Shown: positions 1 to 5,784 of the stretch, one piece after another | How positions within the stretch are numbered: position 1 is the first letter of the stretch | Layout of the letters: the number at the start of each line of letters is the position of its first letter | NCBI GenBank assembly: GCA_903827735.1 | Contig: CAIKJM010000519.1 | Location: forward strand, 1-13,373 | DNA: 13,373 bases | Reading direction: 5' to 3' | Source of the DNA: an uncultured Rhodanobacter sp. | Lineage (GTDB): Bacteria > Pseudomonadota > Gammaproteobacteria > Xanthomonadales > Rhodanobacteraceae | Translations under genes and position numbers: made by a program | The notes under the pieces: model-generated | The model's input: the letters and a program-made list of their open reading frames with translations, nothing else | What the model was told of the DNA's origin: nothing | Database searches by the model: none

Positions 1-840
1 ACGATGGGAACGATTGCAGTGGAAGAGGACACCAACGAATCCTGGTACCTCATTCTTACCAGTCAATATCATCTGCCGGCAACGACGCCCCTGATTCGCC
101 TGATGATCCAGCAGAGCAACTGCTTTGTGGTCGTTGATCGCGGTCGCGCGATGAACAACATGATGCAGGAGCGCAGTCTGGGAGCCAGCGGTGAGCTGCG
201 CAATCAGAGCAATATGGGTAAGGGACAGATGGTTGCTGCAGACTATGTAGTGACGCCGACCATTCAGTTTTCGCAGGATACCGGCGGCGCCCGCGCTGCC
301 GCAGGATTTGTTCCCGGTGGTTTCGGTGCCGTCCTGGGTGCGGTAGCCGGTTCCATGAAAACGAGCGAAGCATCGACAACTCTGACGCTGACAGACACGC
401 GCTCCAGCGTGCAAGTTGCCGCGGCCGAGGGTAGCGCAAAAAACACCGATTTCGGCCTTGGCGCTTTGGGTATCGGCGCGGGTGGAGGTGCAGCTGCCAG
501 CGCGTATAGCAAAACGCCGGAAGGCAAAGTCATCGCTGCCGCCTTCCTCGATTCCTACAACCAGCTGGTAAAGGCCGTTCGTGCCTACGCACCACAAAAG
601 GTGGATGGAGGCCTTGGTACGGGCGGAAAGCTTGCCGTCGACGGCGCAACGACGGCAGCCGCGAGCTTTACTCTAGCGGACGCTCAACAAAAGCTGGCTG
701 ATCTTGGGCTGTACAAAAGCAAGGTCGATGGACGTCCGGGACCGGGAACGACCGCGGCCATCAGCAAGTTCCAGAAAATTCGCGGTCTGCCGGTGACCGG
801 TCAGCTGGATGACGCGACGATCGGCGCATTGAAGCAGTAA
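1..840 (+). CDS. CsgG-like protein with C-terminal peptidoglycan-binding domain (5' end missing)
   Basis: The reading frame is open to the left edge, so the gene starts upstream. The first ATG inside (position 4) has no ribosome binding site and falls where the CsgG core would already be under way, so I do not take it as the start. Numbering from that ATG, residues 1-200 look like the CsgG/HfaB family: GTIAVEED, the stretch ending SNCFVVVDRGRAM (38-50), and DYVVTPTIQ (80-88). A Gly/Ala-rich segment lies at 97-165. Residues 221-278 form a peptidoglycan_binding_1-type domain (LADLGLYKSKVDG, then FQKIRGLPVTGQLDDATIGAL). CsgG relatives are usually outer-membrane lipoproteins that form secretion pores; here the N-terminus that would carry a signal peptide and lipobox is outside the window. 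The C-terminal domain suggests anchoring to the cell wall in the periplasm. What it exports, if anything, cannot be told. Family is fairly sure; role is inference. Confidence 0.8.
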   Translation, partial: TMGTIAVEEDTNESWYLILTSQYHLPATTPLIRLMIQQSNCFVVVDRGRAMNNMMQERSLGASGELRNQSNMGKGQMVAADYVVTPTIQFSQDTGGARAAAGFVPGGFGAVLGAVAGSMKTSEASTTLTLTDTRSSVQVAAAEGSAKNTDFGLGALGIGAGGGAAASAYSKTPEGKVIAAAFLDSYNQLVKAVRAYAPQKVDGGLGTGGKLAVDGATTAAASFTLADAQQKLADLGLYKSKVDGRPGPGTTAAISKFQKIRGLPVTGQLDDATIGALKQ

Positions 841-863
841 CGCCGGATCAGATTTCTAGATAG

Positions 864-893
864 AAAGAAGCCGCCATCAGGCGGCTTCTTTTT
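864..893. terminator. Bidirectional rho-independent terminator
   Basis: A perfect 12-bp stem (864-875 with 880-891) closes a 4-nt loop ATCA. The plus strand ends in a run of five T (889-893). The minus strand also has a T-rich exit because the outer stem is AAAG/CTTT. It lies 24 nt after the stop of the CsgG-like gene and 23 nt after the stop of rluB, so it can serve both converging genes. Confidence 0.9.
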
Positions 894-913
894 GCGTATT
901 AGCGCGGATGAAA

Positions 914-2521
914 TCAACGATTACCGCCACGATTGCCGCCGCGACCGGGTGGGCGTGCGCCGCCTGGACCACCTTGACCCTGCGGCCGGCCGGCGCCTTG
1001 TGGGCGATTGCCGCCTTGACCTGGTGGTCGTCCAGCGCCATGTGGACGGTTGCCGCCCTGACCTTGTGGACGGCCCGATCCCTGCGGACGTGCAGCGCCG
1101 CCCTGGCCGTTTGGACGTCCATATGCCTGATTGCCGTTGGCCTGGTTACCATTGCCCTGGCCCTGCGGTCGAGCGCCTTGGGCCGGCCGGCCGGCGAAAC
1201 TGCGGTTGCCGCTGTTGCCCCGCGGCTCGCCGCCGAATCCACTGTAAGGGCTGCTGCTGTTGCCGCGACTGTCGCCACCGCCGCCTGAGCGTGCACCGAA
1301 AGGCTTGCTGCCGGCAGGACGACGATTTCCCGCCGCGGCACCGCCGGGGCCATTGCCACGCGGACCCTGACCGCCGGGCCGACCACCGGCACCATCACGG
1401 CTCTCGCCGGCAAACCAGGTACGCACCGAAGGCAGCTCCTGGCCTGGCGCCACGCGCCGGCTCTTGCCGCCGCGTGCGCCGCCGGCGCCACGCTCCGGAC
1501 GGACGACGTTGCCGTTGACTTCCTTACCGCTGCGATTGGGCGGCTTACGCCCGCGCGTAGGCTCATCGCGGATGCGATCGTAGGCGCGCAGCTCGCGACC
1601 CTCGTCCTGGCTGGCGGTCCATGCGCTGCTGCTGCCGCGCTCGGGGCGATATTCGGTCACGCTGCGGTTGGCGCGGCGCTGGTGCAGCACGGGGCTGAGC
1701 GTCAGCACCGGCTGCGGCATGCTGGTGCCGGTGGTTTGGCGCAGCTGCTTGACTGCCGCCTCGTCCAGATTTTCGCAGTCGCCCCGGCGCAGGCCGCGCG
1801 GCAGTTCGATGCTGCCATAGCGGATGCGCTTGAGGCGGCTGACCAGGAAACCCTGCGAATCCCACAACCGCCGCACTTCGCGATTGCGGCCCTCTCGGAT
1901 GACCACGCGGAACCAGCTGTGGCTGCCGCCGCGGCTGATCACGGCGATATCGTCGAAACGCGCGGGGCCGTCGTCCAGTTCCACGCCGGCTTTGAGCTTT
2001 TCGATAATTTCATCCGGCACTTCGCCGTGGACGCGGCACAGGTACTCGCGCTCCAGCCCACTTTTCGGATGCATCAGCGCATTGGCCAATTCGCCGTCAG
2101 TGGTGAGCAACAGCAGGCCGGTGGTATTGATGTCGAGGCGACCGACGGCAACCCAGCGCGCGCCTTTCAGGCGTGGCAGCTGCTCGAATACCGTCGGACG
2201 ACCATCGGGATCGTCACGGGTGGTGAGTACGCCTTCAGGCTTGTGATAGACCAGCACTTCGGTGTCGTCGCGGTTGTCGGTGGCGACGACGAACTGCTTG
2301 CCGTCAATGACGACGCGGTCACCGGCATGCACGCTGGTGCCAATTTCGGCCGGCTTGCCGTTCAACTCGACTTCACCGGACTGGATGCGTAATTCGAGCA
2401 TGCGACGCGAGCCGAGGCCGGCGTTGGCCAATACCTTGTGCAGGCGCTCTTCTAGAGCGGCTTCAGCTTCGTTGCGCGGTTCGCGCTTAAGGGATAAAAC
2501 GGTTTTATGCGGCGCAGTCAT
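914..2521 (-). CDS. rluB: 23S rRNA pseudouridine synthase RluB with a very long Gly/Arg/Gln-rich tail
   Basis: RluB of the RsuA/RluB family isomerises a uridine in domain V of 23S rRNA (U2605 in E. coli) to pseudouridine. Residues 25-75 form an S4 RNA-binding domain (RLHKVLANAGLGSRR). The catalytic motif GRLDINTTGLLL has the active-site Asp at 130, and the conserved GRNREVRRLW follows at 211-220. The enzyme core ends near residue 262. The remaining 273 residues are a low-complexity basic tail rich in G, R, N, Q and P, with a 14-residue repeat near the end (483-518). The protein is 535 aa, against about 290 in E. coli, so the tail is about half of it. The ATG overlaps the scpB stop as ATGA, and GAGGAG sits 8 nt upstream at 2530-2535, so the start is secure and translation is probably coupled to scpB. 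RluB rather than RluE/RluF/RsuA is inferred from overall similarity and the scpAB neighbourhood. Confidence 0.92.
   Translation of the reverse strand: MTAPHKTVLSLKREPRNEAEAALEERLHKVLANAGLGSRRMLELRIQSGEVELNGKPAEIGTSVHAGDRVVIDGKQFVVATDNRDDTEVLVYHKPEGVLTTRDDPDGRPTVFEQLPRLKGARWVAVGRLDINTTGLLLLTTDGELANALMHPKSGLEREYLCRVHGEVPDEIIEKLKAGVELDDGPARFDDIAVISRGGSHSWFRVVIREGRNREVRRLWDSQGFLVSRLKRIRYGSIELPRGLRRGDCENLDEAAVKQLRQTTGTSMPQPVLTLSPVLHQRRANRSVTEYRPERGSSSAWTASQDEGRELRAYDRIRDEPTRGRKPPNRSGKEVNGNVVRPERGAGGARGGKSRRVAPGQELPSVRTWFAGESRDGAGGRPGGQGPRGNGPGGAAAGNRRPAGSKPFGARSGGGGDSRGNSSSPYSGFGGEPRGNSGNRSFAGRPAQGARPQGQGNGNQANGNQAYGRPNGQGGAARPQGSGRPQGQGGNRPHGAGRPPGQGGNRPQGAGRPQGQGGPGGARPPGRGGNRGGNR
968..1075 (-). 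repeat. 42-bp tandem repeat inside the rluB tail
   Basis: About 2.6 copies of a 42-bp unit encode residues 483-518 of RluB. The units read GRPQGQGGNRPHGA, GRPPGQGGNRPQGA and GRPQGQGG. The copies differ at several bases, so this is an old rather than a freshly expanded repeat. It stays in frame because the unit is a multiple of three. Confidence 0.8.
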
Positions 2522-3399
2522 GCGCGGTACTCCTCGGTATCTTGGTCGGCGTCGTCGGATTCGACGTCCGCAGGGGTCGCTGCCTCATCGGCAGTGGAAG
2601 GGTTGCTCTCATCGAGCGCGCTCGTTTCGGAGCGGTGTTCGTTTGATTCGGTGGAAGCATTCGACGGATCGGCGTCGCCGTCAGGTGGATTCGTTTCGTG
2701 GTGATCGGCGGAATCGGCGGCCGGCTCGGCGATCTCGTTGCTTTCCAAATTGTGGGCTTCTGCTTGGTCATCGCCATCGCCATCGCCGTCGCCGTCGCCA
2801 TCAGGATCGATCGGCAGATCGCGCGCAATGCGCACGGGCAGCGGCTCCTGTTCAAAGCGCAGCTGCGGATCTTCCATGTCACGTATTTCCGACAGCGGCG
2901 GCAGCTGGTCCAGCGATTTCAGATTGAAGTAGTCGAGAAAGGCGCGGGTGGTGCCAAACAGCGCCGGCTTGCCGGGGACGTCGCGGTAACCGACGACGCG
3001 GATCCACTCGCGCTCTTCCATCGTCTTGATGATGTTGGACGATACCACCACCCCACGGATCTGCTCGATTTCAGGACGCGTGATCGGCTGGCGATAGGCA
3101 ATTAGAGCCAGCGTTTCCAGCAGGGCGCGCGAGTAGCGGCTGGGCTTTTCGGTCCACATCCGTGAGATCCAGGCGTGCACATCCTGCCGCACCTGATAGC
3201 GAAAGCCGGACGCCACTTCCTTCAGCTCGACGCCGCGGCCTTCGCAGTCAACGGCCAGCGCTTCGAGCGCACGGGCAATGAGTTCGGGGCTGACCTCGTC
3301 GGCTTCGTTGAAAAGGTCACCGAGCTGATGAACGGTCATCGGCTGGCTTGAGGCCAGCAGGGCGGCCTCGATAATGGGTTTGAGTTGCTCGATCTGCAT
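2518..3399 (-). CDS. scpB: Segregation and condensation protein B (ScpB) with acidic tail
   Basis: ScpB is the winged-helix dimer subunit that binds ScpA in the SMC-ScpA-ScpB complex, which organises and helps segregate the chromosome. The ScpB core spans about residues 1-185, with SRALLETLALIAYRQPITRP (90-109), IEQIRGVVVSSNIIKTM (111-127) and the VVGYRDVPGKPALFGTT stretch (135-151), all typical of the family. Residues from about 190 to 293 are an acidic, probably disordered extension rich in D, E, S, N and A, including an Asp-Gly run at 200-210. The total of 293 aa is longer than the minimal family core of roughly 190-200. The ATG is preceded by AAGG at 3404-3407. It follows scpA after a 96-bp spacer and overlaps rluB by ATGA, so the three genes form one operon. 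Identification is confident; the function of the tail is unknown. Confidence 0.95.
   Translation of the reverse strand: MQIEQLKPIIEAALLASSQPMTVHQLGDLFNEADEVSPELIARALEALAVDCEGRGVELKEVASGFRYQVRQDVHAWISRMWTEKPSRYSRALLETLALIAYRQPITRPEIEQIRGVVVSSNIIKTMEEREWIRVVGYRDVPGKPALFGTTRAFLDYFNLKSLDQLPPLSEIRDMEDPQLRFEQEPLPVRIARDLPIDPDGDGDGDGDGDDQAEAHNLESNEIAEPAADSADHHETNPPDGDADPSNASTESNEHRSETSALDESNPSTADEAATPADVESDDADQDTEEYRA
2770..2802 (-). repeat. GATGGC-type hexanucleotide repeat in scpB
   Basis: About five and a half units of GATGGC/GACGGC (read on the minus strand) encode the Asp-Gly run of the ScpB tail. A hexamer repeat can gain or lose units without a frameshift, so the tail length may differ between strains. 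Confidence 0.8.
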
Positions 3400-3495
3400 G
3401 TGCCTTAGGTCGGATGCCGATTCAATGGTTGTTGCATGGTCAATTACCGTGTCGGTTGGATCATGGATAGTCGTAGTTGGGCGGTCGGGAACGAG

Positions 3496-4443
3496 CTAGT
3501 TGGAGCCCGATTCGAAAACCGACGGTTCGACCGAGGCCGAATCCCGTCGCGCATCGTCGTCGGTATCCGCTGATGCATTTTCTTCGGAATGACTCGCTTT
3601 CGCCTTGACGTAGATCGGCTCGAGCGGCTGTTCCTGCACGATGTCGACCAGCAGCTCCTTGGCCAGTTCCAGCATGGCCAGGAAGGTCACCACGATGCCG
3701 AGTCGACCCTCGCTGATATCGAACAGGCTCTCGAATCGATGAAAGCTGCCGTCATCCAGCCGGCTCAACAACTCGCCCATGCGTTGCCGTACGCTGAGGG
3801 CTTCCCGCTTGATTGCGTGATGGCCGAACAGCTCAGCACGGTGCATCACGTCTTTCAGTGCCAGCAGCAGCTCGGTCAATTCGAGCGGCGGCGGCAGCTT
3901 GATCACGTTGCGCTCGCCAACCTCGGCATGCGCCACCGAGGTGTCGCGTTCCAGCCGGGGCAGGTCTTCGATATCCTCTGCCGCCCGCTTGAAGCGCTCA
4001 TATTCCTGCAGACGGCGAACCAGCTCCGCCCGTGGGTCCAGCTCCAGCCCTTCCTCGGCGGGCGGCCTTGGCAAGAGCAGTCGCGATTTGATTTCCGCCA
4101 GGATCGCGGCCATCAGCAAATATTCGGCCGCCAGCTCCAGCCGCATCACATCGCGCATCAGGTCGATATAAGCCATGTATTGCCGGGTGATCTCGGCGAC
4201 CGGAATATCGAGAATATCCAGATTCTGGCGGCGTATCAGATAAAGCAGCAGATCGAGTGGTCCTTCGAAAGCCTCGAGAATCACTTCCAGAGCATCTGGC
4301 GGAATGTACAGATCTTGCGGCATCTGCAGCATCGGCTGGCCGCGAACGATGGCCAGCGGCATCTCCTGCTGCTGCGGTATCGACGCAAACGCGTCCGTGG
4401 GTCCGGCTACCGGGCTCTGGGGCTCGACTTGCTCAGTGGTCAT
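3496..4443 (-). CDS. scpA: Segregation and condensation protein A (ScpA)
   Basis: ScpA is the kleisin subunit that bridges the SMC heads and binds ScpB; an smc gene is not in this window. The family signature FEGPLDLLLYLIRRQNLDI lies at residues 59-77, followed by the helical N-terminal domain (RLELAAEYLLMAAILAEIKS, 101-120). The C-terminal winged helix is at about 245-280 (EGRLGIVVTFLAMLELAKEL). Residues 1-45 and the acidic tail 283-315 look disordered. I chose the ATG at 4443. A TTG lies directly before it in frame (4446), and an in-frame TGA stands two codons further upstream, so no longer start is possible. No good Shine-Dalgarno sequence precedes either codon. It is the first gene of scpA-scpB-rluB, and I could not find a convincing promoter close upstream. 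The 315-aa length is somewhat above the usual 240-290. Confidence 0.95.
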   Translation of the reverse strand: MTTEQVEPQSPVAGPTDAFASIPQQQEMPLAIVRGQPMLQMPQDLYIPPDALEVILEAFEGPLDLLLYLIRRQNLDILDIPVAEITRQYMAYIDLMRDVMRLELAAEYLLMAAILAEIKSRLLLPRPPAEEGLELDPRAELVRRLQEYERFKRAAEDIEDLPRLERDTSVAHAEVGERNVIKLPPPLELTELLLALKDVMHRAELFGHHAIKREALSVRQRMGELLSRLDDGSFHRFESLFDISEGRLGIVVTFLAMLELAKELLVDIVQEQPLEPIYVKAKASHSEENASADTDDDARRDSASVEPSVFESGSN

Positions 4444-4757
4444 CAATACATGTCATTGGGCCGCCTACAGCGGCTGGCAGTACATTCATCAGGTCGGAAT
4501 CATTCCGGGATGGCTAAAAATCCGGGGAAGTATCCGTGCTCGATACGAGACGATAGAGGTGCGTCCCCGATTGCAGTGTTTCAAAAAAAGCAGTCAACCA
4601 CTTACGCGTTACGCGTCATCGTCACGACAGGCAAGATGAATACACGCAATCGTGATTCGGTCAGGCGGGCCGTGGGCGATCGTTGTGCGCCAGATCCGGG
4701 CGTAAGCCGCAGCAGGCGCGCGAGCGAGGGTGGCAACATCGACACCGCAGGCCGTTC

Positions 4758-4769
4758 AATCGATCGATT
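4758..4769. repeat. 12-bp perfect palindrome AATCGATCGATT
   Basis: The 12 bases equal their own reverse complement, and two further outer base pairs (TT/AA) match beyond a one-base mismatch on each side. It lies 315 bp upstream of scpA and about 400 bp upstream of the sigma-54 promoter. It could be a binding site for a dimeric regulator, but no consensus I know fits it, and one such palindrome in 13 kb may be chance. Confidence 0.35.
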
Positions 4770-5020
4770 CAAGAGCATCGGCGGTTGCCATCGGTCATCA
4801 GCTGTTGCCGGGCCGTGTCGTCATGGAACCACGCGCAAGACGAAGAGTAGCCGCTGCCCCATGACAAGTCCAGCAAAGCATGGAAGAGGTTCAGCGTGAT
4901 CGATGGCAAAAGACAGCAGAGAGAAGCCGCGGGGATTCTTTGGCGCCAGCTGCCCGTTCATCGCTAGCCGTCGAATGGGCCGGATGTGACCTAAAGCGTC
5001 TGATCGCATAGTCAGCCAAG

Positions 5021-5065
5021 AAAGCTTGCGCATTTGTGCCGCGGGCGAGCCGGGAAAGTTGCGCA
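5021..5065 (+). repeat. Direct repeats AAAG(C)TTGCGCA, candidate activator sites
   Basis: AAAGCTTGCGCA (5021-5032) and AAAGTTGCGCA (5055-5065) repeat the same word, with the TTGCGCA parts 33 bp apart, close to three helical turns. They sit about 125-160 bp upstream of the transcription start predicted from the sigma-54 promoter, where enhancer-binding activators usually bind. Repeat and spacing are seen directly; the activator role is inferred. Confidence 0.35.
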
Positions 5066-5162
5066 GGACCGCCCAGCGATGCGTCCACAGCATGATGGCG
5101 TATCCGTATCCCCTGAATCTGGACAGCGGGTTTTCGGGGTCTGAATACGTGTTTTTAACGAC

Positions 5163-5178
5163 TGGCACGCCGATTGCA
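5163..5178 (+). promoter_or_regulatory. Sigma-54 (RpoN) promoter
   Basis: The sequence TGGCACG-CCGA-TTGCA fits the RpoN consensus TGGCACG-N4-TTGCW exactly, with the invariant GG (5164-5165) and GC (5176-5177) separated by the required 10 bases. Transcription should start near 5189. It points to the PilZ-domain gene at 5372, and no other gene lies between. An AT-rich patch (5151-5160) precedes it. I saw no second full match to this consensus in the window. Such promoters need an ATP-dependent enhancer-binding activator; none is encoded here. Confidence 0.8.
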
Positions 5179-5188
5179 TTACGTTGGG

Positions 5189-5371
5189 CGACCAGCGCAA
5201 ACGAGCAACCTCAACGGCGATGGTCTGGGGCAGCGTTCACCCCGGCGACGGCAACGGATGCAAAAATTGGGAGCCCACTGTGCTGTGAATCAGTGCCGGC
5301 TTCTCTTAGGAAGCAAGCGTTTAGCGTACGGCAGAGTGAGGCATACGCGAGTGCAAAAAGGACGGTAAACG
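5189..5371 (+). other. Long 5' leader of the PilZ gene
   Basis: If transcription starts near 5189, the mRNA has a 183-nt leader. It can fold locally: GACCA (5190-5194) with TGGTC (5221-5225); CTGGGG (5225-5230) with CCCCGG (5240-5245), which competes for base 5225; an imperfect stem of 5271-5280 with 5291-5304; and GCGTA (5324-5328) with TACGC (5344-5348). It also contains a 36-codon open frame (ATG 5258, stop TAA 5366-5368) with a basic product, ending 3 nt before the PilZ start, but without a Shine-Dalgarno sequence. I do not recognise a known riboswitch. GC-rich DNA forms such stems easily, so a regulatory role is only a possibility. Confidence 0.4.
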
Positions 5372-5734
5372 ATGACGATCGATGGAAAAGACGGAAAACA
5401 GCAGGAGCAGCTGCGGCCTGCGCGTATGCAAATCGAAACCACGGTGCTGATGAGCCGCCACGATGAGTCGCATCCGACAGAACTGGTGGATATTTCTGCA
5501 ACGGGTGCCTTACTGCGGCGCCCCCTCGGCTGGGTTGGAGAGCTCGGGCAGAGCTGGGTGCTCGACATGATTTTCGGCCACAACCTGCACATTCACCTCG
5601 AAGCGTCAGTCGCGCGCATCTCCGATCACCATATTGGCTTTTCCTACAGTCATATTCCCGAAGACAAGCAGGTGCCGCTGTGGAATCTGCTCGGTGGCTA
5701 CGCCGATATTCTTGAATACTGGAAGGACAGCTAA
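5372..5734 (+). CDS. Small PilZ-domain protein
   Basis: This 120-aa protein consists of a single PilZ domain, the c-di-GMP receptor fold that controls motility, pili, polysaccharide and adhesion. The second ligand motif DxSxxG is present as DISATG (40-45). The first motif, normally RxxxR, appears as R15-P-A-R18 with Leu at position 14, so the first arginine is displaced or missing and c-di-GMP binding is uncertain. The beta-barrel strands follow (WVLDMIFGHNLHIHLEASVARI, about residues 62-83). No signal peptide or membrane segment is present, so it should be cytoplasmic. The ATG is preceded by AAGGA at 5358-5362 with 9 nt spacing, a good ribosome binding site. A sigma-54 promoter lies upstream and a terminator starts at the stop codon, so the gene is probably transcribed alone. 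The partner protein is unknown. Confidence 0.85.
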   Translation: MTIDGKDGKQQEQLRPARMQIETTVLMSRHDESHPTELVDISATGALLRRPLGWVGELGQSWVLDMIFGHNLHIHLEASVARISDHHIGFSYSHIPEDKQVPLWNLLGGYADILEYWKDS

Positions 5735-5766
5735 AAAACGCCCTGCTTGGACCGCAGAGCGTTTTT
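5734..5766. terminator. Bidirectional rho-independent terminator
   Basis: AAAAACGC (5734-5741) pairs with GCGTTTTT (5759-5766). After one C/A mismatch, CTGC (5743-5746) pairs with GCAG (5754-5757) around a 7-nt loop. The A-run on one side and T-run on the other make it work in both directions. It begins in the last base of the PilZ stop codon and lies 18 nt after the fadD stop. Confidence 0.88.
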
Positions 5767-5784
5767 CATCTTCGGCCGATAAAT

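Larger units (their letters stand above)
4444..5162. other. Long intergenic stretch without a convincing gene
   Basis: About 720 bp separate the scpA start from the sigma-54 promoter of the PilZ gene. Open frames exist on both strands (for example minus-strand 4821-5168 from a GTG), but their products match no family I know, show no domain pattern and lack ribosome binding sites. Visible details are a 12-bp perfect palindrome at 4758-4769, a tandem TTACGCG pair at 4602-4615, a run of seven A at 4583-4589, a tandem GTATCC pair at 5100-5111, and the direct repeats listed separately at 5021-5065. The stretch should contain the scpA promoter, but no clear -35/-10 pair stood out. A small RNA or a decayed gene is possible; I cannot support either. 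Confidence 0.6.

Noticed and set aside
892..1566. Long plus-strand and alternative minus-strand frames opposite the rluB tail
   Set aside because: They arise from the GC-rich repeats of the rluB tail and give Arg/Ala/Cys-rich sequence without domains.
4569..4597. TTGACT on the minus strand as -35 of an scpA promoter
   Set aside because: The hexamers at 17 and 18 bp spacing (GCAATC, CAATCG) do not resemble a -10.
4602..4615. Tandem TTACGCG repeat as a CRISPR or iteron remnant
   Set aside because: Only two 7-bp copies without spacers or replication genes nearby.
3589..4899. 436-codon plus-strand open frame opposite scpA and running into the gap
   Set aside because: It is the complement of a well-supported scpA gene, and the part beyond scpA has no protein-like pattern.
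4821..5168. 115-codon minus-strand open frame starting at a GTG inside the sigma-54 promoter
   Set aside because: No family resemblance, no ribosome binding site, mixed codon third positions, and its start overlaps a consensus sigma-54 promoter on the other strand.
5189..5371. GEMM-type c-di-GMP riboswitch upstream of the PilZ gene
   Set aside because: The conserved core sequence and the GNRA tetraloop/receptor arrangement are not recognisable.
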